Notes under the pieces: model-generated
Seen by the model: only the letters and a program-made list of their open reading frames with translations
The model's database searches: none
Told to the model about the DNA's origin: nothing
NCBI GenBank assembly: GCA_026214975.1
Contig: JAOBSW010000555.1
Location: 186,001-250,000, forward strand
Direction: 5' to 3'
Length of the DNA stretch: 64,000 nt
Source: Gentiana macrophylla
Taxonomy: Eukaryota; Streptophyta; Magnoliopsida; Gentianales; Gentianaceae
Part shown: piece after piece, positions 23,155 through 34,712 of the stretch
Layout: every line of letters begins with the position of its first letter
How positions within the stretch are numbered: the first letter of the stretch is position 1
Translations under genes and position numbers: made by a program

Positions 23155-24731
23155 TGATGACGGTCAAATTATACCCGTAAAAGTCATCAACATTTGCCTT
23201 AAATCGGGATTTATAATATATATTTTATGATAAATCACATGTTTATATTTATTATTTAATGTTGAGTGATTTATAAAATATAATTTGGTATTTATCCGTT
23301 TTTATTATTTAAATATGATTTATTTTGGGATAAATATTTATTTTGTAGATTGAGATAATTTTGGAGGATAATTACAAGTGGATAAATTAAATTACAAGAT
23401 AATTCCAAGAAAATCCAGATGCATTAAAGATAAAGATCGGATAAGCACGAAAAGAGGAGTAAGGCATGACAAGAGCCAGCAAGCCAATCCAAAGAGTGGC
23501 GCCGATGGAGGATGCGCATGAAGGGGGGGGGGGGGGCGCATTTTTGCTTTTGAGATCGGCCGGGAGTTATCTCTTGTTATTTTGATATTTTAAAGTATAT
23601 CTTTTAATTAGCTTGAACCCCTATAAATAGAGTTGTACCAATTTCATTTGAAACACAACCATATACACTCTAGAAACACAATATTACAATACTTTTAGTT
23701 TATCAATGTAGTTCTTCTTATTTTATAATATGTTTCTTCATCACGGAGGCGATGGATTCATCGATTAGAGATTGCATTGAAGGATCGGAGGACCCTCCGT
23801 CTACGAAGGTAATGCCTATCCAAATATGTTGTTTTTATTCGTAAATCTATTTTATTTCGTTATGGAGTAGTTGTTTGTGTATTGATTTCGTGATGTAGTT
23901 AATTAACAAACCCATATTCATGTAGATCTAAGCCGTACGAATGCGTTTTACGAGAAATTTCTAGAGTCACCGGTGTAGATCTACCACGGTCTATATGGTT
24001 AGATCTAGCCAACAAGATTCTAGTAATTTTCTGTGAACGACTTCGGCTACGTCATGCTTTCTGTTTTTCATATACATGTAATAGATCTGGCCAATTTGTT
24101 ACATCGTTCTCGTAAATTAATATGATATATTGTGAAAATTGTCATGTTACTAGGACATTAGTTAGCCGATCGTTTAGGAGGTGTGCCAACCCGTCCACGG
24201 TGGTTGCCTAGACGAGGTGACGATTTTAGATCGGCATCCCTAGTTTGGTATATCATGCTTGTTATATGATGTTCTATCCTGTCCAAGGAAGGATTCGTAA
24301 TTGAGCATAGGGATCTTCTATCCGTTCACGAAGTAAATCCAGTTTAGGGGATGACTCCCATAGCCAGAATATAATCAACCTTAATGTCTTTTCTGTCTCG
24401 GTTTAGATATACATATATGGGGGAGTAATTACTACTAGCGTAATCAATACCGTTTGTTAGAGTCTTAGAAAACCATAAAAGTTAGTGTTTTAGTGTCTAC
24501 TGTCGTATTGTTAGTCTTTGTGTTTTCTATCGTGTCAACCTTTATTTTTACGTTATTGTTGGTCGGAGACCGCCCTTTAATCTATTTTTAGTTTAATAAC
24601 GTTGTACTTGTTTAAGCCGAGTCTCTGTGGGATCGACCTCGACTCTATCTAGCTATACTACGATTGAACCTAGTTCTCTTGCTAGTTGGTTATTTAGGTA
24701 TCGAATTATTTTTATAACTTGACCATCATCA
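23155..24731 (+). repeat. Element G 5' LTR
   Basis: 1577 bp, with a TATA box (TATAAATA) at 23622-23629. A run of 14 G at 23523-23536 corresponds to only 4 G in the right LTR, and about 40 bp near 24130 is absent from the right LTR. Confidence 0.92.
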
Positions 24732-24737
24732 AGTTTT

Positions 24738-24754
24738 TGGCACCGTTGCCGGGG
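24738..24754 (+). promoter_or_regulatory. Element G primer-binding site (tRNA-Asp type)
   Basis: TGGCACCGTTGCCGGGG differs by one base from TGGCGCCGTTGCCGGGG, the complement of the plant tRNA-Asp 3' end used by Athila elements. It begins six bases after the LTR. Confidence 0.85.
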
Positions 24755-25120
24755 ACTCGTGTCATTAAATTAAGTATAGCTTGTTTTATTAAAAATAGAT
24801 TCGTAAATAGTGTAAATAGTGTCTGTTATTTAGTTTGTATGACATAGAATTAACCTGTAAGAGTCGTAAAACAAATCTAGGCAGTTTCTGTTCTATTTTG
24901 TTTTACACAGTTTATACTTTGTGTTTTTGTATTTTTAGTATTTTTAGAGTCTGTTTTAGTTTAGTTTTTATTTATTGAGTCTAGCTAAAGGATTTGCCTT
25001 TAAAGTTTCTAATTGTTTATTGTTTTTGTTATTTTTGTCTATTTTAGAGTGTCGCCAAAGGCAGTAGCCTTGGCGTATTTTAATTGTTTATTGTTGTTTT
25101 TGGCGTGCAAATAAAAATAA
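24755..25120 (+). other. Element G 5' leader
   Basis: Non-coding, T-rich leader. It carries two copies of a GTCTRGCTAAAGGATTTGCC/GTCGCCAAAGGCAGTAGCC-like word (about 24980 and 25050). A stop near 25118 precedes the gag frame. Confidence 0.6.
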
Positions 25121-26453
25121 TAAGAACGAGCTGCCCGGATTTCTGAGGATCCAAACGAAGAGCAAGGCGAGGAAAAATCTGAAGGAACACCACATTCCGA
25201 TCAATCTAACTCAGACATGGAAGGATTACTGAATGAAGCCAACCAGGTAAATGGAAATAATTTTAATAATGCAAATTTTGTTAACCAAGCTGTGGCTGCA
25301 TGGGAAAGGCGTACTTTGCAAAGCTATGCAACGCCTACCATTGAACAATTCATTTTTGCTATCGTAGTGCCTGAAAATGCTGCTGAAGTTTATCACCCAA
25401 AACCTAATGTCATTCAAATGGTGGCAAAACTATTCCACTTTTCATGGTATCCTGAATGAAGATCCTGGCATTCACGTGATGAATTTCTTAGAGATCGTTA
25501 GTACCGTGAAGCCATAACTGGTTCCTGAGGATAACATTAAGCTAAAACATTTCCCTTTCACTTTGAAAGATAAAGCTAAGCAATGGCTTTTCTCTTTAGA
25601 GGGAAGATCAATCACGACCTGGGAGGAATTGTTGCAAAAGTTCATGAATAAGTACTTTCCTTTAGGAAAGTCCTTTAAGTTACGCCAAGATATCTTGGGG
25701 TTCAAGCAGCAACCTGGGGAGAGTTTTGATCAAGCTTGGGAACGTTTTAAGGAGTCCATGAGGAAGTGCCCTCATCATGATATCCCTCTATGGATTTTAA
25801 TGCAAACCTTTTACCATGGATTGAGAGATACGGAGAAGATAAGAGTTGATGCCTCTAACAATGGAGCGTTTGTTCTTTTATCTCCTGAGGAGGCACGAGG
25901 AAAGATGGAGCAAATAGCAATGAATAGCCAATGGGGAGGTGGTGAAATAGCAACTGTGAAGATGGCTGATAATCTTGAGGAGGATGTATCGCATAAGATA
26001 CTAAATACTCTATTGCTCATAAATGATAAGTTGGATGGTATGCATGAGAGGATTGTACGAGTAGAGACTGGAAAAGGGATAGAAACGACTAGGCCATAAG
26101 AGAATGCGGGTACTAAAGAAGCCAATTACATTAGGAGACAGGGTAATCACTATGACTGTTACAAACCAAATCATGACCAACCTAAATTCCGATGGAGTGA
26201 TCCAAATGAAGGGGTAAAACCACACAACACTTATGTACCTCAGCAAGCTCAAACTTACGGTTGGGAAGTTGCCCTTGAAAAGATGAGTAACACAATGTCT
26301 GACACTGTGAATCAATTATCAAATTCCATTACTGACTTGGCTACAAACTTTCACCAAAACTGTCAAAATAATGATGCCAAAGTCACCAACCAAGAAGCCT
26401 TAATCCATAATCTCTCTCATCAAATAGGACAATTAGCTGAACAGCTCAACTAG
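25121..26453 (+). pseudogene. Element G Gag (Athila type, frameshifted)
   Basis: The frame is open from about 25121; the first ATG I would accept is 25217. It runs to a stop at 25459 after a frameshift near 25440. 25563-26099 holds the gag core: KDKAKQWLFSLEGRSITTWEEL, KFMNKYFPLGKSFKLRQDI, ESFDQAWERFKESMRKCPHH and QTFYHGL, all typical of Athila Gag. After a TAA at 26097 the same protein continues in another frame (ALIHNLSHQIGQLAEQLN) to 26453. Gag would assemble particles; this copy cannot. Confidence 0.85.
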
Positions 26454-26497
26454 ACCTCCTGGGGGATTTCCGAGCAACCCTAATAGGAACCCTAGGG

Positions 26498-26902
26498 GTG
26501 AATGCGATAATGATTAGAAGTGAAAAGGAGCTTACTCCACCAATCCCAAAAAACGAGGAAAATATAGAAGATGTTAGGGATGATGAGAAAGAGCCCGATG
26601 AGGCATTCACACCTTGCTTAGAAAAGCCCCTCGATGAGCAATTATCCTCCATCTCTACCATTTTAGGGAATAGTGACTGCGCCGAAATATCTTCGGGAAG
26701 TGAGGTTGTTAAGGCTGAGAAGCAACAACCATGGTTTAAAGATTATGTGAATTATTTATCCGGGAGATATTTACCACCAGACTTGAACCAGCATCAAAAG
26801 AAGAAGTTCTTTGCGGACCTTAAACACTATTATTGGGATGAACCCTATCTTTTTTTAAGCGTTGCTCAGACAACATCTTTAGAAGATGTGTTTCGAGAGT
26901 GA
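26498..26902 (+). pseudogene. Element G gag tail fused to the RNase H-integrase linker
   Basis: The frame begins in the Athila gag-protease junction (AIMIRSEKEL corresponds to the family AITLRSGKEL) and runs through an acidic segment. It then enters PWFKDYVNYLSGRYLPPDL, KKKFFADLKHYYWDEPYLF, which normally lies after RNase H and just before integrase. Protease, RT and RNase H, about 2 kb in a full element, are therefore missing without loss of frame. The frame ends at TGA 26900-26902. Confidence 0.85.
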
Positions 26903-27667
26903 ATTCCCGATATACTTAAACATTGCCATACTTATGAAGCGGGAGGACACTATGGAGGGGACAAAGATCACGCTAAAGTTCTCCAATGTGGTTTTTCTTG
27001 GCCAAATCTTTACAAAACTACACACGAATATGCTAGATCCAATCATTCATGCCAAATGACGGGCAATATCTCGAAGAGAAATGAAATGCCACTGAGGAGT
27101 ATCCTGGAACTAGAACTCTTTGATGTATGGGGAATTGATTTTGTGGGACCTTTCACTTCGTCTGTTTCAAACCGCTATATTTTGGTGGCGGTCGACTATG
27201 TGTCTAAATGGGTTGAGGCTATTGCTTCACCAACCAATGATGCAAAAGTTGTACTGCGGTTTTTAAAGAAAAATATCTTCACGCGGTTTGGAATCCCTCG
27301 TGCCATCATTAGTGATAATGGGAGCCATTTCTGTAATAAGCCGTTTGAGAAGTTAATGGCCAAGTACGGGGTGAGACATAAGTTAGCTACCGCTTATCAT
27401 CATCAAACAAGTGGTCAAGTTGAGGTCACGAACCGAGAGATTAAGAGCATCCTGGAAAAAACTGTGAACCCAACGAGGAAAGATTGGTCGTTGAAGTTAG
27501 ATGACGCTTTATGGGCTTATCGGACTGCGTATAAGACTTCCATAGGTATGTCCCCATACCAGATTGTTTTTGGGAAAGCGTGTCATCTACCGGTTGAACT
27601 TGAGCACTGTGCCTTATGGGCTACTCATATGTTGAATTTGGATGAAAGTTTAGCCGGAGAGAAGTGA
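26903..27667 (+). pseudogene. Element G integrase, zinc finger and catalytic core
   Basis: 26903-27055 gives the zinc-binding part in the same frame ([41 protein letters not shown]), with one of the usual cysteines changed. The core has all three catalytic residues: D in [13 protein letters not shown] in ISDNGSHF and E in [12 protein letters not shown]. It ends with [15 protein letters not shown], an Athila signature. The stop TGA at 27665-27667 sits where the family has Arg (GEKRLL), so CGA-to-TGA is likely. Confidence 0.9.
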
Positions 27668-28024
27668 TTGTTGGAATTAACTCGCCTAGAAGAGTTTTGC
27701 ATTGAAGCTTACGAGAATGCTCGGATCTATAAAGAGCGTACTAAGAGATTTCATGATAAAAAGATCCTTGACTGCACCTTTAAGGTGGGTGATATGGTTC
27801 TTGTTTACAATTCGCGCTTGAAACTCTTCCCGGGCAATTTGAAATCAAGATGGTTTGGCCCTTATAAAGTGAGTAAAGTATTTCCTTCCGGAGCTGTAGA
27901 GGTAAGTCACTTGGATGATCGAAAGACTTTTGTGGTGAATGGCCACCGAGTAAAGCATTACCTCGGGAATCTATTTGATAAGGAGGAAGAAGTACTTGCT
28001 CTAGGAAATCCTAGTTACAACTAG
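27668..28024 (+). pseudogene. Element G integrase C-terminal domain
   Basis: It is in the same frame as the core, after the single TGA. Motifs are YENARIYKERTKRFHDKKI, KVGDMVLVYNSRLKLFPG and LKSRWFGPYKVSKVFPSGAV, the GPY/F-type DNA-binding module. It ends at TAG/TAA 28022-28024. Only one codon separates it from the core, so the lesion looks recent. Confidence 0.9.
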
Positions 28025-29475
28025 ACCATCATGTGAGTACAGTCGAGCTAACGACTATAACCATAGAACTATTTCTTAAAACTTTCTTTTAGATTTGTTT
28101 TTGTTTTTGCTTTGAATAAAGTAGCATGAGACTGTTAAGGTTTTTTTCATCTCACCATGTTCCGATTCTAAGTTCGGAATAAACGAGGTTTTTTCCTTGA
28201 TAGCCACCATGTGAGTTTTGTAGTTTTAACTCTTTGGTTTTCCTTGTCATTGGTTGTATGAAATAAAGTGGCTTAATTTGTTTTTGGATATTCTATATCT
28301 AATTACTGCCACATTATTTTATAACTTCTATTGACATGTTATTAACTGTTTCGTGGAGTTTCTGTTTGGTTTGCTTAAACAGGTTTTCGTTTGCTTCTCC
28401 ACGACGTGCTTGGACTACTACTATATTCTACATCTACGTGAGAGCCGTTTCCAGAGCTAAGTCTTTTTCTTAAATTCTCCTTTTTCTTTGACATTAGGGA
28501 CAATGCCAAGTTTAAGTGGGGGGTAGGAGACTTAGCTATGATGTGTTATAATTGAAAAATATTGAAAAATGAATGAAACGGTGAATAAATGCCAAATTAA
28601 TTATCTCGTACCCTTAGAATTGTGAGTTCTTATACATTGAATTTATAGGAAATGAACCAAGTTGCATGAATACATGATCATTTTATACTTATGTGAATGT
28701 AAATTAAGGATATGCATGCCAACTGTTGCAAGTAGTTATTTATTATTTGATTACTCAATTTTGAATCGACGAATACTGCACGAATTATAATAACTGAAGA
28801 ATTATGTGTACATTGCGTAGATGATTGGTTATGTAAACTTAGTGTCGATATTTATCTGCTGATGTATTCTTATCTTCTAGCCATCAAAGCGGAGTAATAA
28901 GCTTGAGAATTATCTGTGTTTTGACAATGAGTTAAACACTGGGCTTGTAGTAACATTACCAAAGTAGCCCCGCGCTTGTGGTAATATTCAATGCTTCCAC
29001 TAATCCGTGAGAGAAGGATTCTTGCAATGCATACTTTACCTTTTAAAGCAAGTTCCTTTCTTGAGAAGTGGTAAAGTTTGAAACTATAAAAATGTAAAAA
29101 AATTCAAAATTTTAAGAGACTTTGAGTATTTTCTCGGTCTCCGAGTCCAAAAACCTTATGGATGACGCTCTTGCTTATTGCACCATGTCTTTAACCATTG
29201 CGAGGCTTGAGAAGTGGGAATGCTGATGTTGGTAGGTTAAGACTTCAAAGTTAGCATAAACTTTAATCTTGCCACGAATATATAAAACCAAATGCACATG
29301 CACACATCACTTCGATTCATAACGAGTAGTGAATAATCGATACCTTATGAGCATGAATGATATGAGTTGACTCGAGTTTCTTGTGTAAGTATGATTTGAC
29401 CATGAAAATTGTTGTCTTGGGGAATGACTTATTGATGCTTTGTTCGGGACGATCAAAGTCTAAGTGGGGGGTAGT
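28025..29475 (+). other. Element G 3' non-coding region and polypurine tract
   Basis: No env-like or other ORF is recognisable. Segments around 28260-28560 and 28600-29460 are closely similar to 50840-52030 in C and 58380-59395 in B. The polypurine tract AGTGGGGGGTAGT lies at 29463-29475, directly before the LTR. A second GT-rich tract (AAGTGGGGGGTAGG) at 28516-28529 resembles an upstream PPT copy. Confidence 0.75.
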
Positions 29476-31015
29476 TGATGACGGTCAAATTATACCCGTA
29501 AAAGTCATCAACATTTGCCTTAAATCAGGATTTATAATATATATTTTATGATAAATCACATGTTTATATTTATTATTTAATGTTGTGTGATTTATAAAAT
29601 ATAATTTTGTATTTATCCATTTTTATTATTTAAATATGATTTATTTTGGGATAAATATTTATTTTGTAGATTGAGATAATTTTGGAGGATAATTACAAGT
29701 GGATAAATTAAATTACAAGATAATTCCAAGAAAATCTGGATGCATTAAAGATAAAGATCGGATAAGCACGAAAAGAGGAGTAAGGCATGACAAGAGCCAA
29801 CAAGCCAATCCAAAGAGTGGCGCCGATGGAGGATCTTGCATGAAGGGGCGCATTTTTGCTTTTGAGATCGGCCGGAAGTTATCTCTTATTATTTTGATAT
29901 TTTGAAGTATATCTTTTAATTAGCTTGAACCCCTATAAATAGAGTTGTACCAATTTCATTTGAAACACAACCATTAACACTCTAGAAACACAATATTACA
30001 ATACTTTTAGTTTATGAATATAGTTCTTCTTATTTTATATTATGTTTCTTCATCACAGAGGCGATGGATTCATCGATTAGAGATTGCATTGAAGGATTGG
30101 AGGACCCTCCGTCTACGAGGGTAATGCCTATCCAAATATGTTGTTTTTATTCGTAGATCTATTTTATTTCGTTATGGAGTAGTCGTTTGTGTATTGATTT
30201 CATGATGTAGTTAATTAACAAACCCATATTCATGTAGATCTAAGCCGTACTAAGGCGTTTTACGAGAAAATTCTAGAGTCACCCGTCTAGATCTACCACG
30301 GTCTATATGGTTAGATCTAGCCATCAAGATTCTAGTAATTTTCTGTGAACGACTTCGCCACGCTGCTGCGCTGCTCTGCTTTTCATAAATACATGTAATA
30401 GATCTGGCCAATTTGTTACATCGTTCTCGTAAACTAGGACATTAGTTAGCCGATCGTTTAGGAGGTGTGCCAACCCGTCCACGGTGGTTGCCTAGACGAG
30501 GTGACGATTTTATATCGGCATCCCTAGTTTGGTATAGCATGCTTGTTATATGATGTTCTATCCTGTCCGAGGAAGGATTCGTAATTGAGCATAGGGATCA
30601 TCTATCCGTTCACGAAGTAGATCCAGTTTAGAGGATGACTCCCATAGCCAAAATATAATCAACCTTAATGTCTTTTCTGTCTCGGTTTAGATATACATAG
30701 ATGGTGGAGTAATTACTACTAGCGTAATCAATACCGTTTGTTAGAGTCTTAGAAAACCATAAAAGTAAGTGTTTTAGTGTCTACTGTCGTATTGTTAGTC
30801 TTTGTGTTTTCTATCGTGTCAACCTTTATTTTTACGTTATTGTTGGTCGGAGACCGCCCTTTAATCTATTTTTAGTTTAATAACGTTGTACTTGTTTAAG
30901 CCGAGTCTCTGTGGGATCGACCTCGACTCTATCTAGCTATACTACGATTGAACCTAGTTCTCTTGCTAGTTGGTTATTTAGGTATCGAGTTATTTTTATA
31001 ACTTGACCGTCATCA
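29476..31015 (+). repeat. Element G 3' LTR
   Basis: 1540 bp, TG...CA, TATA box at 29934-29941. Small differences from the 5' LTR are spread along its length, so the insertion is not brand new. ATAAG follows. Confidence 0.92.
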
Positions 31016-31020
31016 ATAAG

Positions 31021-31500
31021 TCGTCAATGTCCCTGCATCAGACATCAATGTTACTGCATAAAACCTAACAACTGCATCAGTCAGCTCTGCTCTTGTTTTG
31101 CATTTCTCCAAATGTGGAGCTTTTAATATGGATAGAAGTACAAGTTTGGGGAAACTACAAAGACTCTTCACTATTACTCTTGTAATGGCCACACGTTGTT
31201 TGTGCCCTCCTGATAATTGGATTCATTGTGGAATCCCTCAATTCTTTAACACGACCTTGAATCATTTGACGATCTTGTTTAGCTTAATGTCCCTGCATCA
31301 TTCATCAATGTCACTGCATCGGACATCAATGTCCCTACATCAGTCATCAATGTCCCTACATCAGACAACAATGTCCCTGCATCAAACATCAATGTCACTG
31401 CATAAGTCATCAATGTCCTTGTATCGACATCAATTTCAACGCCATAAGTCATCAATGTCCCCAGATCGAGACATCAATGTCACTTTGATCGACATCAAAC
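31021..31500. repeat. Element H minisatellite, right portion
   Basis: About ten units of 21 bp (ATGTCCCTGCATCAGACATCA and variants) lie at 31021-31060 and 31286-31500, split by the gene-like segment at 31066-31260. The 21-bp period keeps a frame open that reads as a MSLHQSS-type heptapeptide repeat. Confidence 0.85.
31066..31260 (-). pseudogene. Captured gene fragment resembling an ABC-transporter nucleotide-binding domain
   Basis: One minus-strand frame reads IQLSGGHKQRVAITR, followed by VIVKSLCSFPKLVLL. This fits the ABC signature region of ABCB-type transporters, where LSGGQ is followed by KQR, A-I-A-R and then P-x-x-LLLDEATSALD. Here Q of LSGGQ is H and the Walker B end is degraded. There are in-frame stops upstream of the match. 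A single piece of about 50 codons with no flanking exons is what a Pack-MULE-type capture would leave. The match is from memory of the motif, not from a search. Confidence 0.55.
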
Positions 31501-31504
31501 CATA

Positions 31505-31790
31505 TCCTTTAGAATTTTGACGATCCGAGTTTTAGATCAAAATATATAACCTTTAGAAATATGGTGAATTTCAATTTAAAAAAAACAAAAAAATAATACA
31601 AACAAACATCAGTGCTTTTTTTTTTCTTTTTTTTTTCCCTCCAACCAGCACTTCCTTTTTTTTTTTCTTCCTTCCTTTTTTTCCTTCTTATTCTTTATCC
31701 ACTTGAAATTAGAATGTCCTTATAACTAAATAAGTTTCTTTCTTAAAATTAGAATGTCCTTATAACTAAATAAGATTTCGGAGTGTCCTA
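31505..31790 (-). repeat. Element H right terminal inverted repeat
   Basis: The inverted partner of 22119-22404, ending GGAGTGTCCTA at 31790. The poly-pyrimidine middle differs most between the arms. Confidence 0.85.
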
Positions 31791-31850
31791 AATGATCATT
31801 AATTCTCTAACGATGGCCTTATAACTAATGTCCACTATTTTAATTAACTA

Positions 31851-32895
31851 CCACATATTAATTAAAACAAGTATGTTAACTAATTAATCGAGTTATACAC
31901 GCCTAATTTAATTCGAAATTAAATATCTACGTGTATACATTGGAGTGGAATAATGAAGATGCATGTCATGGCAATTTCCGGTTATATCATACAATTTTCG
32001 ATCATACACAAAAAAAAAATAACGGAAAAAATAAACACCGAGATGGATCGTTGGTCCCCCCGTATCTAACCTATTAAAGAAAAAACAAATCCTAACTAGG
32101 GTTAACTATTTTCTAATCTGCTGCTGCTGCGTTTTATCGATGATCGGACATCCAAACGTACTTTGATTATCACGAACTTTATGGACCTGTTATTCACTCC
32201 TCCTTCTTAAATATGGACGGTTGGATCCGAGTTTTGATGGCCCAATTTATCCCAGCAAGCCGCCGATCCAACTGCTACATCTGTTTATAACTGCGGCGCA
32301 TCAGTGTCTTCCCGGAGCCGATCGGGCATCGAGACAAAACCCGATCGACTCGAAATTTTTAGGGCTTGTTCAGAAATCCTTGATATTCAATCGGAACGGT
32401 CGGATCTTCGTTTCAACGGTCTAATCTCTTCTAAAAATTCGACGAACAGACAGCTGGGGCTGCAGTGCTTTTACGACAAAGCAGCAACTTTATCGCAACG
32501 GTTGAACATTGAGATGGAGTCCGATCGACACGAAATTTTGAGGGCTTGTTCTTCAAATTTTATTCTTCATTCTGACCGGAGGGATTGTTGTTTCAACCGC
32601 TCAATCTCCGGGAATAAATAAAAAACCGAACAGAAACAAAACAGATCTACTTCTAGGAAACTAAAATTACAAAATTTCCAATACTCATGTAAACGAATTT
32701 ATATGAGTTTACAATAGATCTAACGAGTAAACAATACCAACCCCAATCCATCTCTTCAACCACGACAATCACAAGGCAACATACATGAAAAAAATTCGAT
32801 GCATGTAGGAAAGCAAACGAAAAACAAAAAACAATCTAAACATGCTTTTTCCACTCCTAGATCTAAAATTTACATACTATGATTGATAGATCAAA
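31851..32895 (-). other. Element E 5' leader and interior (non-coding)
   Basis: No coding signal. It contains two related segments, 32320-32420 and 32510-32610, sharing CCGATCGACWCGAAATTTT and AGGGCTTGTTC; they look like an old duplication. The PBS lies at its right end. Confidence 0.6.
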
Positions 32896-32908
32896 GGCTC
32901 TGATACCA
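32896..32908 (-). promoter_or_regulatory. Element E primer-binding site (initiator tRNA-Met type)
   Basis: On the minus strand TGGTATCAGAGCC starts two bases after the LTR end. It is complementary to the 3' end of plant initiator tRNA-Met, the usual copia primer. Confidence 0.9.
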
Positions 32909-32910
32909 CT

Positions 32911-34712
32911 TGTTGAATGTAATATCGCTGGATGGATCATAGATCCACCCGATTACGCAGCGAAAAGTACAAGATCAAGATCTAGACAATCAAAATACGT
33001 AAATAATAAATCTAACCTACGAGGGGGTTAGATTGCTTACCAGTTTATGGTGAATAAACTCCAAGAACTATCTTCAATCCAAGATCCAAGCTAGATGAGA
33101 AGCCACAGTCTTCCAACGTGTGTCTCCAAGCACCACCAGGTGGATGGTGTTTCAAGCCGCCGGACCTCCTCGATATGTTACCTTAGAAAAACCCGAAGTT
33201 TTTCTAAAACTCAAACACAAGTACTTAGGCCGAAAATTCTAAGCCTAATACTTCTCAAGTATTTCGAAATTATGTGTTGTGTTTAAGGCTTGGGAGAACT
33301 CTCTTTATATAGGAGAGTAATCATTGTCCTCCAAGGATTTAATAATTAAAAGATATTTATTAGATTAATCCTTATTTCAAATAAAATATAAATATAATAT
33401 CCCAAACAAATTAGGATAAATAAATATATTATCTAATATTCCATGATTTATCACTTAACAAATAAATAATTAAATCATATATCAAATAATTATCCAAGAA
33501 AACTAATTTCCCAATAATTAATTAATACTTATAAAATGCGGCCAAAACCTAGGTATTAAGGGCTACACACATTTTTACACACAATGGGCCGAGTCCATGA
33601 AAAAATTCTTTTCCATGTATTTAATTATCTAGTCCAACTAAACAATTAATCCACATATCAATTAAATAGTCCAATCCAACTATTTAATTATAATTAAGGT
33701 GAAACGACGAGAAAACGTATATGCTGTATTATGAGCCACGTCGGGGACCATGGACTCATATTCAGTAGCTACAATAAATTTAATAAAATTATTTGTCAGA
33801 CCGAACAATAATATTCAATCTATTAATTCCGGGATTACACCACCATAAACCCGAAACTGACCTCTGCCGAATATATATAACTTATACTCAACTATGAGTT
33901 GATAAGCGTCCACTGTTATAATCATTATATACGGATAAATCTTCTACAGACTGTTCGTTACGATTCGGGATATCTCCGTAAACCCTTCTCGAAACATCTT
34001 ATCCTTATTTACCATCAACTCCCTAGTGATCAATTAGTTCATAACTAATATAATATGAACTGACGCCATCAGTCAGTTTCTAGGATTAACAAATAAGGGA
34101 ACTGTATGTCTACTTCCCGAAGGAAGGAATGGATTCCATATCTGTGATAGCACAGACTACTCACTCATCCCAGAATAGAGCAAACGAGAAGTGTTGGACA
34201 ACATACTGTGAAGTGATCCTTACTAACACATCAAACTCTACCATAGTCTAAGCAGTTGTCTACGATCACCTCAGAATTGAGATTAATCCATATATGATCA
34301 TCTTGTGATTCGATAAGACTTCTCGATCACGGATTTATATCGAGAAATCAAATCAAATTAGTCTAGCCCTATATGATTATCATCATATATAAATGCTCTA
34401 CTAGGTACCCTATTACCGACAGTCTGGATAAGACTGTCACACCGTAAAGTGTTCTGGGCGCATTAATAGCAAATTAATCATGAGACCCGTACTCAGATTA
34501 ATAAACGCTACGGACTAAGTTAATTTTAAGTACATCTCACTAACTCAATCCTCTTGTGTATAGCCATACACTGAGTTATGTGATTACATAAACGAGGTAC
34601 TTAGGATTTTCAGTAGTGTCTTAATTATAAGCATACATGCATATAATAAGATGAATTATTAATCCTGTCCTAAAAAAATTAGATAATTGTCTTTCGGGAA
34701 CTACACCTAACA
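32911..34712 (-). repeat. Element E 5' LTR
   Basis: 1802 bp, partner of 5521-7326; minus-strand TATA box at 33304-33311. It ends CACCTAACA, followed by the TSD TGGAC (34713-34717). Confidence 0.93.

Larger units (their letters stand above)
23155..31015 (+). mobile_element. Element G: Athila-like Ty3/gypsy retrotransposon with internal deletion
   Basis: LTRs (23155-24731, 29476-31015) begin TGATGACGGTC and end CATCA. The TSD ATAAG is exact at 23150-23154 and 31016-31020. A tRNA-Asp-type PBS follows the left LTR and the PPT AGTGGGGGGTAGT precedes the right one. The interior holds Athila gag and integrase, but the protease, RT and RNase H are missing between about 26620 and 26720. LTR ends, PPT and 3' leader match elements B and C, so G is the coding relative of that group. 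Confidence 0.9.
22070..31850. mobile_element. Element H: long-TIR DNA transposon, non-autonomous, MULE-like
   Basis: The left arm (22119-22404) and right arm (31505-31790) are inverted copies over about 285 bp, with weaker similarity extending about 50 bp further out on each side. Between the arms lie minisatellites, a short gene-like fragment (31066-31260) and the inserted element G. No transposase is seen. Long TIRs with a captured gene fragment suggest a Pack-MULE, but I could not find a 9-bp target-site duplication, so the outer ends and the superfamily stay open. Confidence 0.6.
5521..34712 (-). mobile_element. Element E: large non-coding LTR retrotransposon, copia-like signals (LARD-like)
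   Basis: LTRs of about 1.8 kb (5521-7326 and 32911-34712) start TGTTGRATG and end CACCTAACA. The 5-bp TSD TGGAC flanks both ends exactly. The minus-strand PBS TGGTATCAGAGCC next to the right LTR and the PPT AAGTGGGAGAT next to the left LTR fix the orientation and are typical of copia. Without F and H, about 5.8 kb of interior remains (7327-8097, 18150-22070, 31850-32895), with no gag or pol that I can recognise. I infer a non-autonomous large retrotransposon derivative mobilised in trans. Confidence 0.88.

Noticed and set aside
22985..23230. 81-codon frame rich in QCHCI repeats
   Set aside because: Same minisatellite in another frame, running into the G LTR; not a cysteine-rich peptide gene.
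31098..31520. 140-codon plus-strand frame with MSLHQSS heptapeptide repeats
   Set aside because: It is the open frame through a 21-bp minisatellite; no domain, and the period of 21 explains the lack of stops.
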